Assembly: GCF_009708005.2 (NCBI RefSeq)
Contig: NZ_CP052757.1
Coordinates: forward strand, 2,542,001 to 2,606,000
From: Cellulosimicrobium protaetiae
Lineage (GTDB): Bacteria; Actinomycetota; Actinomycetes; Actinomycetales; Cellulomonadaceae
DNA: 64,000 nt
Reading direction: 5' to 3'
In this document: positions 42,202-50,142 of the stretch, piece after piece
Numbering within the stretch: the first letter of the stretch is position 1
Layout: every line of letters begins with the position of its first letter
The notes under the pieces: model-generated
Database searches by the model: none
Told to the model about the DNA's origin: nothing
What the model saw: only the letters and a program-made list of their open reading frames with translations
Position numbers and translations under genes: made by a program

Positions 42202-43329
42202 GTGACGAGCGAGGACCGGACCGCGGGCAGCAACCGACGCGGCTCGCGGGCGGTCGAGGCCGGGACGCGCCCGCGTCGCGTCGTGGCGGCCGCGCAGCGG
42301 CAGTGGGTGCGCCACCCGCGGTGGTCGCTCGCGGTCAAGGGCGCGGTCGCCGCCGCCATCGCGTGGTTCGCCGGCGTGCTCGCGCCCGAGCCGTTCTCCG
42401 ACTACCCCTACTACGCCCCGCTGGGCGCCGTCGTCGCGACGACGAGCACGCTCGCCCGCTCGGTCCGCGAGTCAACCCAGGCGATCCTCGCGATCCTCGT
42501 CGGAGCGGCGATCGCGCGCGGCGTCGACCTCGTCCTCTTCCCGAGCGCGCTGTCGGTCGCGCTCGTCGTCGGGCTCGCGCTCCTGTGCTCCGGGTGGCGC
42601 CACTTCGGCGAGATGGGCACGTGGGCGGTGACGTCCGCGCTGTTCGTCCTCATCATCGGGAACGCGGCCAAGGTCGAGTTCGTCGGCGCGTACGCGGGGC
42701 TCGTCGTCGTCGGCGCGGCCATCGGTGTGGTGATCAACCTCCTGGTCCCGCCGCTGCCGCTCACGCCGACCGAGGACGCGCTCGACGGGCTGCGCGACAC
42801 GCTCGTCGACCAGGTCGAGGCGCTCGCGGACGGGCTCGCGGGGGAGCGGCCGCCGTCCGCGGAGGAGTGGGAGGAGCGTCGCCGCGAGGTGGAGCCGACG
42901 CTCGCCCGTGCGCGCGACGCGGTCTCGCGCACGCGAGAGGCCGCGCGCGCCAACATCCGCCTGCGCCGGCACCGGGACTGGGCCGTCTCCCAGGTGCGGC
43001 GTGCGCAGGAGCTCGAGGTGTCGGCGGACGTCGTGGGCTCCCTCGTCCGGCTCCTCGTCGAGTGGGAGCGCGAGGGGCGCGACGACCTCGCCCTCGGTGC
43101 CCGGTTGCGCCCCGTCGCGGCGCGCGCGCTCGACGCCTACGCGGCCGCGCTCCGCTCCGTCGGCTCCGAGCCTGCCGACGAGGAGACGCTGCGCACGGTC
43201 GCCGCGAGCGCGGAGGACCTGCGCGCGGCGGTCCGGGAGGCGCGGCAGGAGGTCGACGCGGACTACTTCGTCGCCGGTGCGGTCGTGCTCGCGCTCCGAC
43301 GTGGCGCGGCCGCCCTCGCCGCCACGTGA
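42202..43329 (+). CDS. FUSC-family membrane protein (aromatic acid exporter-like)
   Basis: A 375-residue protein. The N-terminal half holds about six membrane helices of the FUSC / ArAE type: 'WSLAVKGAVAAAIAWFAGVL', 'YYAPLGAVVATTSTLARSVRES' (the family's conserved loop), 'AILAILVGAAIARGVDLVLF', 'ALSVALVVGLALLCSG', 'VTSALFVLIIG' and 'GLVVVGAAIGVVINLLVPP'. The C-terminal half is a long cytosolic helical region rich in Glu and Arg, probably coiled. Related proteins export aromatic acids or toxic compounds. The GTG start lacks a strong ribosome binding site. It is convergent with the 1298-residue sugar dehydrogenase gene. Confidence 0.82.
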   Translation: MTSEDRTAGSNRRGSRAVEAGTRPRRVVAAAQRQWVRHPRWSLAVKGAVAAAIAWFAGVLAPEPFSDYPYYAPLGAVVATTSTLARSVRESTQAILAILVGAAIARGVDLVLFPSALSVALVVGLALLCSGWRHFGEMGTWAVTSALFVLIIGNAAKVEFVGAYAGLVVVGAAIGVVINLLVPPLPLTPTEDALDGLRDTLVDQVEALADGLAGERPPSAEEWEERRREVEPTLARARDAVSRTREAARANIRLRRHRDWAVSQVRRAQELEVSADVVGSLVRLLVEWEREGRDDLALGARLRPVAARALDAYAAALRSVGSEPADEETLRTVAASAEDLRAAVREARQEVDADYFVAGAVVLALRRGAAALAAT

Positions 43330-43360
43330 CCGTCGGCGACGGCGACGGGCGAGGACGCAC

Positions 43361-43415
43361 GAACCGCCCCGGTCCCGCGGGCTGGTCGGACGCAGCCTGC
43401 GGGCCGGGGCGGTTC
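43361..43415. terminator. long hairpin between convergent FUSC and sugar dehydrogenase genes
   Basis: Outer stem of 12 perfect pairs (43361-43372 with 43404-43415) and an inner CCCGC/GCGGG stem. It can stop transcription from both sides. Confidence 0.7.
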
Positions 43416-43455
43416 ACGGTCACGAGCTCCGGGTCAAGAGCTCGGGGGGCACCTG

Positions 43456-46400
43456 TCACCCACAGGTGTGCGCCGCGTGCTCGACGACCACCTCGCTCGA
43501 CACCTCCTCGCCGTCGACCGTGGCGGTCGCGGAGACGGTGACGGACCCGGCGTCGATCGCGGTGGCCCGCGACGCGAACGACTGGTAGGCCGCCTGGCCG
43601 GGCTGGACGTCCGCCACGGTCTTCGAGCCGAACTCCGTCGTGAGCGTCACGTCGGCCGGCACGTCGGACGTGTTCGTCGCCGCGACGGCGAGGTACGCCT
43701 TGCCCGCGAGGCAGCGCGGGGAGACCGCCACGTCGAGCTCGACCCCGGCCGGCTCTGCGGCCGGCGTGACCACGAGGCCGCGCAGGCTGCCGGTGTTGTC
43801 GAACGAGCCGAAGCCGACGCGCCCCTCGGTGAACGTCGTGTCGTTCGCCGTGAGGAGCGGGGTGTCGAGGCCGTCGAGGTACACGGCGACGTCGCCGCTG
43901 TCCGCGCAGCGCACGACGCGCACGTCGTGCCACTCCTCGTCGGTGACGGCCGGGGGAGCCCCGACCGCGCCGTCCCACTGGTCGTCGATCCGCTCCCGGT
44001 CCTTGCCGTCGACCTTGAAGATGCCGTTGTGGGCGTAGATCGTGTTGTCCTGCGACAGGTGGGCGTAGTAGTACTCCGTGTCCGACTGCCAGCCGAACAC
44101 CACGATCACGTCCCGGTTGTTCACCGATGCCGGGGCATCGAGCTTGACCTCGGCGTCGAGCGCGAACGAGCCGAGCTCGGGGCCCTCGGCGAGGACGGCG
44201 TACTCGAACGGGCGGCGGATGCCGTCGTTCGGGTTGTCGCCCGCCTGGGCGAGGACGACCGCGTCCCCGGGGAACTGCCACTTCGACGGCGTGCGCGGCG
44301 CCCAGCTCTCGGCCGCCATCACGTCCGTGATCGGCTCGCCCGCCGGGGCGCACGACGGCGGCGCCGGGGGCTCGACCGGCTGCGCGCCGAACCGGGCGTA
44401 CTGCGCCGCGACCTGCTCCGGCGTCGGGACGGTGTCGAGGAACATGAGGTCGTCCATGCGGCCGTGGAACGGGTTGGCCTCGCGCGTGTTCTGCGGGAAG
44501 CTGCCGCCGATCTTGAGGCCCGCGGGGTCGGTCGGGGAGGTGGCCCCGGCTCCCCACGGGTTCGAGGCCGTGTACTCGCCCTCGAGCTCTTCTCCGTTCA
44601 TGTAGAGCTTCATCTCGCCGCCCGCGAAGTCGAACGTCGCGGCGAGGTGGACCCAGCGGTTGCGCTCGAGGATCTGGTCCCACGGCAGGTCGGCCGCGAA
44701 CGTCCAGGACCCGGCGCCGTCGACCCGGCGGCCGAGCGCGACGAGCTTGAGCTCGTTCCCGACCGTGATGACCTCGAGCAGCGCGCGCACGGCGTGGCCG
44801 TCCGACGTCCCGGTGAGGACGCCGGCGAGCCCGATCGCGTTGTAGCGGTCGTCCGGGTTCGCGGTGCCCGAGTTGAGGGCCGGGTGCTCGCCGGTCGGCT
44901 TGAACCAGCCCATGACGGAGATCTCCTCGGCGTCCGCGAAGGCCCCGAGCGAGTCCACACCCGTGGGGTCGTGGACGCCGGCCTTCCAGTCGTCGTTCGA
45001 CGACGTGAGCGGGCTCATCTGCTGCGTCTGGAGCGCCTCGCCCGCGCCCGGGTAGGCCCGGTCGGCCACGCGCATCTCCACCCCGCCGTTGACGAGCTGG
45101 ATGTTCGTGCCGGACCAGCCCTGGTCCGCCTCCCACGTCGTCGAGCCGGCGACCGGGTGGTCGAAGTCGTAGTGCGCCGCGACGTTCCCGGCGAGCTCGG
45201 GGAGCACGACGGGCGAGGACGCCCCGACGCGCCGCGCGTCGGTGACCTGCCAGATCTTCCCGTTGGCCTTCGAGACCAGGTAGAGCTCGCCGTCGGCGTC
45301 GGACCCGAAGCGCAGGTCGACACGCTGGTCACCGACGAGCTCCTGGAACGTGGTCTCCTGACCGTCGGCGAACACGCGCAGGTGCTCGATCTCGGCGAGG
45401 TCGTCGAGGTCGCCGTCGTTGCGCACCATCTCGTCCGCCTCCGTGCTCAGCACCCAGCCGCGCACGAGGTCGGTGAAGAGGTAGCGTCCGCGCAGCTCGG
45501 GGATGTCGCCGCGGTAGACGAACCCGCCGTTGAGCGCGACGCCCGCGTCGCCGGTCTGGCCGGGGTCGCGGTTGTGGTCGTAGGCGGCCACGGGGTACGT
45601 GAAGCCGTTCTCGGCGTCGTCCGCGGGCAGCGGGTAGATCTGCCGGTTGTCCGCGCGGAACGACCCCTCGCGCACGGACCACCCGAAGTTGTCGCCCGGC
45701 TCGACGGCGTAGACCGACTCGACCTGCCACTCGCCGATGTGCCCGAGGTACATCGTGTGGTCACCCTCGGGGTCCCAGCTGATGCGGTGCGGGTCGCGCA
45801 GGCCGACCGCGTAGATCTCCGGCAGCGCGCCCGGCGTGCCCACGAACGGGTTGTCGGCCGGGATGCCGTACCGACCGTTCGCGGCGTCCGTGCCCAGCGG
45901 GTCGATGCGGAAGACCTTGCCCTGGGGCGTGGCGAGGTCCTGCGGGTTGCCGTTGCCGACGCCGTTGCCGCCGTCGCCCACGAGGACGTAGAGGTTGCCG
46001 TAGTCGGCGTCGCCCTCCGTGACCGTCGGGTTGAACGCGATCTGCTGCACCGTGTGCACGCGGCCGGCGAACGGCACGCGCAGGACCTCGCGGCTCGTGC
46101 CCGCGAAGACCGGTGCGGACGGGTCGGTCGCCTTCCACTCCGTGACGACGCTGTGGAACTGCGTGTTGCCGTACGCCGGGTAGTCCGGGGTGTCCTGGGT
46201 CAGCGCCGTGCCGCCCTCGGTGTGCACCGTGTAGAACAGGCCGTTCTCGGCGAAGTCGGGGTGGAACTCGGCGGAGCCGAGACCGGTGCCGAGGCCCGCG
46301 CTGTTGTGGAAGTTGTCGAGGAACTGCTGGCGCACGTCGAGGTACGCCACGTACTCACCGGTGTCCTTGTCGACCGTGTAGAGCACCGCGTTGTTGTCGG

Positions 46401-47352
46401 GCACCATGAGGCGGCCCGAGCCGTCCGGGATCTCGTCGAGGTGCGTGATCCGGTTGTGCCGCACGAGGCGCTGGTCCTGCGTCGCCGGGGTCGTCTGCGA
46501 CTCCGGGAGCTGGGCGAGCTCCGTCACCTCGATGCCGAGCGTCGACGGCGTCGGGTCGGGCAGCGGGTTGAGCAGCGGCTCGTCCGGCGTCGTGCCGCCC
46601 GCGGCGCAGTCGGCCGGGTTGCCCGTCGGGACCGCGAGGTTCTGCCCCGCCGTGTCGACGGCGACGTCGTCGAGCAGGAGGCGGCCCGCGCTGCTGGCGC
46701 CGTTGATCCAGAAGAAGCGGTCGAGCGCCCCGGTCACACCCTGGCGGAAGCCGAACTGCTGCTCCGTGCCCTCGGGCAGCCGGGTGATCTCCTCGTACGG
46801 GCCGCCCTGGCTGTAGACGCTGACCTTGTCCGTCGCGTTGTCGGCCACGATCCAGACGCACTGCCACGTGTCGCGCGACCAGACGCCCGCGGGCTTGAAG
46901 GCGCCGCCGTCGCGCACGAGCATGACGTCGTTGTTCTGGTTGTTCACGTACGCGCGGCTGTGCGCGTAGTCCGACGGCGCGTCGTTGTCGGTGATGCCGA
47001 ACGACGTGTCGACGCTGCCCGTCCGCAGGAAGCGGAAGAACACGGTCCCGGTCGTGCCGTCCGCGATCCCCGGGACGGCGCGGTGGGCGCGCTGGGTGCC
47101 ACCGACCATCTCGAGCACCTGGTTGTTGCCGTTGAGCGGGTCGGCGACGACCCGGGCGGCGGTCGAGGCGGACCAGCCGTCCTGGCCGTTCAGCGCGGTG
47201 CGTTGGTAGGCCTCGAAGCTGAGGACCTCGCTGAACTCGTCCGCGGCCTCCTCCGCGGCCGCCGGTGGTCCGAGGAGGGTGACCCCCAGGACGGCCGTGA
47301 GCGAGAGGGCGACCGCCGCTCTCCCTCGTCGGCTCGAATGCGTAGACGTCAT
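43456..47352 (-). CDS. secreted multidomain PQQ-type sugar dehydrogenase with lectin domains
   Basis: A 1298-residue secreted protein; GGAG precedes the ATG and the signal peptide ends near 'GPPAAAEEA'. Order: lectin-like jelly roll, about 35-225; GSDH sugar dehydrogenase propeller, 270-705 ('GLGSAEFHPDFAENGLFYTVH', 'GNLYVLVGDGGNGVGNGNPQ', 'QGKVFRIDPLGT', 'EIYAVGLRDPHRISWDP', 'GDNFGWSVREGSF'); LamG-like domain, 720-985; a second jelly roll resembling 3-keto-disaccharide-hydrolase/DUF1080 folds, 1004-1194; then the C-terminal module ('SPRCLAGKAYLAVAATNTSDV', final 'HTCG') shared with the fusion protein at 31871 and the ThuA protein. I infer oxidation of polysaccharide-bound or free sugars at the cell surface. 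A LacI-type operator controls it. Confidence 0.93.
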   Translation of the reverse strand: MTSTHSSRRGRAAVALSLTAVLGVTLLGPPAAAEEAADEFSEVLSFEAYQRTALNGQDGWSASTAARVVADPLNGNNQVLEMVGGTQRAHRAVPGIADGTTGTVFFRFLRTGSVDTSFGITDNDAPSDYAHSRAYVNNQNNDVMLVRDGGAFKPAGVWSRDTWQCVWIVADNATDKVSVYSQGGPYEEITRLPEGTEQQFGFRQGVTGALDRFFWINGASSAGRLLLDDVAVDTAGQNLAVPTGNPADCAAGGTTPDEPLLNPLPDPTPSTLGIEVTELAQLPESQTTPATQDQRLVRHNRITHLDEIPDGSGRLMVPDNNAVLYTVDKDTGEYVAYLDVRQQFLDNFHNSAGLGTGLGSAEFHPDFAENGLFYTVHTEGGTALTQDTPDYPAYGNTQFHSVVTEWKATDPSAPVFAGTSREVLRVPFAGRVHTVQQIAFNPTVTEGDADYGNLYVLVGDGGNGVGNGNPQDLATPQGKVFRIDPLGTDAANGRYGIPADNPFVGTPGALPEIYAVGLRDPHRISWDPEGDHTMYLGHIGEWQVESVYAVEPGDNFGWSVREGSFRADNRQIYPLPADDAENGFTYPVAAYDHNRDPGQTGDAGVALNGGFVYRGDIPELRGRYLFTDLVRGWVLSTEADEMVRNDGDLDDLAEIEHLRVFADGQETTFQELVGDQRVDLRFGSDADGELYLVSKANGKIWQVTDARRVGASSPVVLPELAGNVAAHYDFDHPVAGSTTWEADQGWSGTNIQLVNGGVEMRVADRAYPGAGEALQTQQMSPLTSSNDDWKAGVHDPTGVDSLGAFADAEEISVMGWFKPTGEHPALNSGTANPDDRYNAIGLAGVLTGTSDGHAVRALLEVITVGNELKLVALGRRVDGAGSWTFAADLPWDQILERNRWVHLAATFDFAGGEMKLYMNGEELEGEYTASNPWGAGATSPTDPAGLKIGGSFPQNTREANPFHGRMDDLMFLDTVPTPEQVAAQYARFGAQPVEPPAPPSCAPAGEPITDVMAAESWAPRTPSKWQFPGDAVVLAQAGDNPNDGIRRPFEYAVLAEGPELGSFALDAEVKLDAPASVNNRDVIVVFGWQSDTEYYYAHLSQDNTIYAHNGIFKVDGKDRERIDDQWDGAVGAPPAVTDEEWHDVRVVRCADSGDVAVYLDGLDTPLLTANDTTFTEGRVGFGSFDNTGSLRGLVVTPAAEPAGVELDVAVSPRCLAGKAYLAVAATNTSDVPADVTLTTEFGSKTVADVQPGQAAYQSFASRATAIDAGSVTVSATATVDGEEVSSEVVVEHAAHTCG

Positions 47353-47584
47353 CGTCTGCTCCGTTTCGTCGGGTGGTGCCGGCACGACAGCGGTGAGCGC
47401 TGTCATGTCTCCGACCCGCCGGCCGTCCGTCGCCGGGTCGGGTTCCTGCACTCCGCCGGTTCCCCTCGTCCGCATCGTCGCGCCGGGGTCCGCACGGGCC
47501 GCGCGCACGGTCGTGACGGCCTCGGCCGCCGCGTCCTGCTCTCCCGTCCGGTTCGAGCTGCACGTCCGTGTGCGCGACCCTCGC

Positions 47585-47613
47585 AGCGTAGGAAGGCGCT
47601 TTCCGAGTGTCAA
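47585..47613 (-). promoter_or_regulatory. promoter with LacI-type operator for the 1298-residue sugar dehydrogenase
   Basis: On the minus strand TTGACA (47613-47608) and TACGCT (47590-47585) are 17 bases apart. The spacer contains GGAAAGCGCCTTCC (47604-47591), a near-palindrome with central GCGC, as bound by LacI-family sugar repressors. A bound repressor would cover the promoter. The 5' leader is about 225 bases. Confidence 0.8.
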
Positions 47614-47640
47614 CAGGGACGCGCGACCACACGTGTCGGG

Positions 47641-48117
47641 TCATGCACCCAGGACGAGCGCCTTCTGTGCCTCGAGCTCGGTGTCCGTGAGCACGCCCTG
47701 GTCGCGCAACGCCGCGAGCGCACGCAGCTGGGCGATCTTCACGTCCGTCTGACGAGCGCCGGCCAGCACCCCGAGGAGCCCGGCCACGTCGTGGTCCGGT
47801 GCGCGGGACGTCGTGAGCGCACCCGGGCGGGTGCTCTCGACGTCGCGCAGCATCTCCTGCACGAGCGGACCCACCGGGCCGCGGACGACGACCTCGACGT
47901 CGGCCCGTCGTCCCGGTGCCGCGGTGCGCAGCCCGAGCAGGTCGAGGCCGAGCGCGGCGAGACGCTGGAGCAGGCCATACAGAGCGGCCTGGTCGCGCAC
48001 GGTCGCCTCCAGCAGCGTGCACTCCACGGACCGGGTCACACCGAGCTCCGCGAGGTCGGCCGCCGCGAGCGCCACCGGACCCAGGATCGTCACCTCGACC
48101 GACGTCGTGCCGTCCAT
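47641..48117 (-). CDS. SHOCT-domain protein of unknown function
   Basis: A 158-residue protein. The first 105 residues alternate strands and helices ('SVEVTILGPVALAAADLAELG', 'ECTLLEATVRDQAALYGLLQRLAALGLDLLGL') in a ferredoxin-like, possibly ACT-type, fold. The C terminus is a SHOCT domain ('IAQLRALAALRDQGVLTDTELEAQKALVLG'), a short oligomerisation motif. GAGGAG precedes the ATG. It diverges from a second SHOCT protein gene 184 bp away, so they share a promoter region. Function unknown. Confidence 0.78.
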   Translation of the reverse strand: MDGTTSVEVTILGPVALAAADLAELGVTRSVECTLLEATVRDQAALYGLLQRLAALGLDLLGLRTAAPGRRADVEVVVRGPVGPLVQEMLRDVESTRPGALTTSRAPDHDVAGLLGVLAGARQTDVKIAQLRALAALRDQGVLTDTELEAQKALVLGA

Positions 48118-48301
48118 CGGACTCCTCACCTCGCCCGTCGTCGGACCAGGATCGTCGCCGTCCCGGCCGGTCGGATCACCCGGCGCGGGTGCCTCGCCCG
48201 CCGCGGCCCCGACTACCCCTCGTGGGTGATCACGAGCGCGTCTCGTGGGCCCGAGAGTGGGATCGTCACGGACCTCCGTGACCTGACGCGAGGGGTGCTC
48301 G

Positions 48302-48685
48302 ATGGACGGCTTCTGGGACTGGTTCTGGCTCATGGTGTGGTGGTTCTTCTTCATCGCGTACCTCGTGGTGCTGTTCCAGATCGTCGCCGACCTGTTCCGC
48401 GACAAGGCCCTGAGCGGCTGGTGGAAGGCGCTGTGGATCGTCGCACTGATCTTCGTCCCGTACCTGTCGGCGCTGATCTACGTGATCGCGCGCGGTCGGG
48501 GCATGGCCGAGCGGCACGCCGACGAGGACCGCGCCCGACGGCAGGTCATGGACGACTACGTGCGCGCGACCGCGAGCACCGGACGGTCGCCCGCGAGCGA
48601 GATCGCGGACGCCAAGGCCCTGTACGACGCCGGGACGATCGACGCGGACGAGTTCGCCCGGCTCAAGGCACGGGCGCTCGCCTGA
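48302..48685 (+). CDS. PLDc_N / SHOCT membrane protein
   Basis: A 127-residue protein. Two membrane helices ('FWLMVWWFFFIAYLVVLFQIVADLF' and 'WWKALWIVALIFVPYLSALIYVIARG') form the PLDc_N domain found at the N terminus of cardiolipin synthases, but no phospholipase domain follows. The C terminus is a SHOCT motif ('ASEIADAKALYDAGTIDADEFARLKARAL'). Such small proteins are common in actinobacteria and may scaffold membrane complexes. Its stop lies two bases before the next GTG start, so the two genes form a unit. Confidence 0.85.
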   Translation: MDGFWDWFWLMVWWFFFIAYLVVLFQIVADLFRDKALSGWWKALWIVALIFVPYLSALIYVIARGRGMAERHADEDRARRQVMDDYVRATASTGRSPASEIADAKALYDAGTIDADEFARLKARALA

Positions 48686-48687
48686 TC

Positions 48688-50082
48688 GTGACGGCCTCCG
48701 GGAGCGACCCCACACCGCGCGACGACGCCGTCGCCGAACGACTCGCGGCCCTCGAGCGGGAGAACGCGGAGCTGCGTCGCCGGCTCGACGAGAGGTCGGC
48801 GGAGCCGGGCGGCCCGCACGGCACGGCCGCGACGTCGACCGTGCCGCGAGCCCCTCGTCGGGGCCTGCGGGCCGTCGCCTGCGTCGTCCTCGTCACCCTC
48901 GGTGCTCTCCTCGCCCCGCTCGGCGCGGTCGCAGCGTGGGCGCAGCGGGAGCTGACCGACACGGACCGGTACGTCGCGACGGTCGGCCCGCTTGCCGGGG
49001 ACCCCGTCGTGCAGTCCGCGGTGGCCGAGCGGCTGACCGGCGTCGTCATGTCCCGCATCGACGTCGGTGCGCTCCTGGACGACCTCGTCGGGGGCCTCGA
49101 GGAGCGCGACGTCCCGCCCCGGGCCACCCAGGCGCTCGCGGCTCTCGAGGCGCCGCTCACGAGCGGCGTCGAGTCGCTCGTCCACGAGACCGCGACACGG
49201 CTCGTCGAGAGCGACGAGTTCGAGGGGGCCTGGCTCCAGGCGAACCGCGTCGCGCACCAGCAGCTCGTCGCCGTCATGCGCGGGGAGGACGGCGAGATCC
49301 TCCAGGTCGACGACGGCCGCCTGACCATCCAGCTCTCCGGCCTCGTCGACCTGCTCAAGGAGCGGCTCGTCGAGCGCGGGCTGGGCGTCGCCGCGCGCAT
49401 CCCGTCCGTCGACGCGACGTTCACGATCGCCCAGTCCGCCGAGCTCGTCATGCTCCAGAACCGGTACGGGCAGATCGTCACCCTCACGACGTGGCTGCCG
49501 TGGGTCGTGCTCGGTCTGCTCGCCGCCGGCGTCCTCGTCGCGAACCGCCGCTCGCGTGCGCTCGTCGTCGCCGGTCTCGCGCTGACCGGTGCGATGGTGG
49601 CGCTCGGCGTGGGGCTCGCGGTCGCGCGGGGCCTGTACCTCGGCGCGCTCTCCGGGCAGGTCCTGCGGCTCGATGCGGCCGAGGTCGTGTTCGACCAGGC
49701 CGTGGGGTACCTGCGGCTCACGCTGCGCACCGTCGGCGTGCTCGGCCTCGTCGTCGCCCTCGCCGCGTACCTCGGGGGGTCGAGCGAGTCCGCGCGCAGC
49801 CTGCGCGCGGGCCTCGGGCGCGCGGGCGCCGCGGTGCGCGGGTGGGGGGAGGGGCGTGGGGTCTCCGCAGGGCCGGTCGGCGACTGGCTCGGACGGCACA
49901 AGGCGTTCGTGCGCGTGGTCGTCGTCGGGGCGGCGGCGCTCGTCCTCCTCCTCGCGGGGGGTCTCACGCCCGGCCTCGTGATCGGCGTCGCGCTCGTCGC
50001 GGGCCTCCTGCTCGTGGTCGTCGAGATCCTCGCCCGGCCGTCCGACGCCGCCGCGTCGCCGCCCGACGCAGGCCCGGCCTGA
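48688..50082 (+). CDS. conserved membrane protein of unknown function
   Basis: A 464-residue protein. A Glu/Arg-rich coiled start ('AERLAALERENAELRRRLDE') precedes helix 'GLRAVACVVLVTLGALLAPLGAVAAW'. An extracellular, mainly helical region of about 175 residues follows ('LTDTDRYVATVGPLAGDPVVQSAVAERLT'). Then come helices near 270, 290, 345, 410 and 430. The 'D-RYVxTVxPLAxDPxVQxA' motif marks a family common in actinobacteria without a known role. The C-terminal 30 residues are low-complexity. It lies immediately after the PLDc_N/SHOCT gene and is probably co-transcribed with it. Confidence 0.8.
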   Translation: MTASGSDPTPRDDAVAERLAALERENAELRRRLDERSAEPGGPHGTAATSTVPRAPRRGLRAVACVVLVTLGALLAPLGAVAAWAQRELTDTDRYVATVGPLAGDPVVQSAVAERLTGVVMSRIDVGALLDDLVGGLEERDVPPRATQALAALEAPLTSGVESLVHETATRLVESDEFEGAWLQANRVAHQQLVAVMRGEDGEILQVDDGRLTIQLSGLVDLLKERLVERGLGVAARIPSVDATFTIAQSAELVMLQNRYGQIVTLTTWLPWVVLGLLAAGVLVANRRSRALVVAGLALTGAMVALGVGLAVARGLYLGALSGQVLRLDAAEVVFDQAVGYLRLTLRTVGVLGLVVALAAYLGGSSESARSLRAGLGRAGAAVRGWGEGRGVSAGPVGDWLGRHKAFVRVVVVGAAALVLLLAGGLTPGLVIGVALVAGLLLVVVEILARPSDAAASPPDAGPA

Positions 50083-50142
50083 CATCGAATTCCACCCGCG
50101 GCTCGCCCGGCGCTCTCGGCGTCCCGGGCATAGCCTGCCCCC

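Noticed and set aside
47353-47613. An 87-codon N-terminal extension of the 1298-residue dehydrogenase
   Set aside because: The signal peptide starts at ATG 47352, and the extension would begin inside the promoter's -35.
48302-48685. Cardiolipin synthase
   Set aside because: Only the PLDc_N membrane domain is present; both HKD catalytic motifs are absent.
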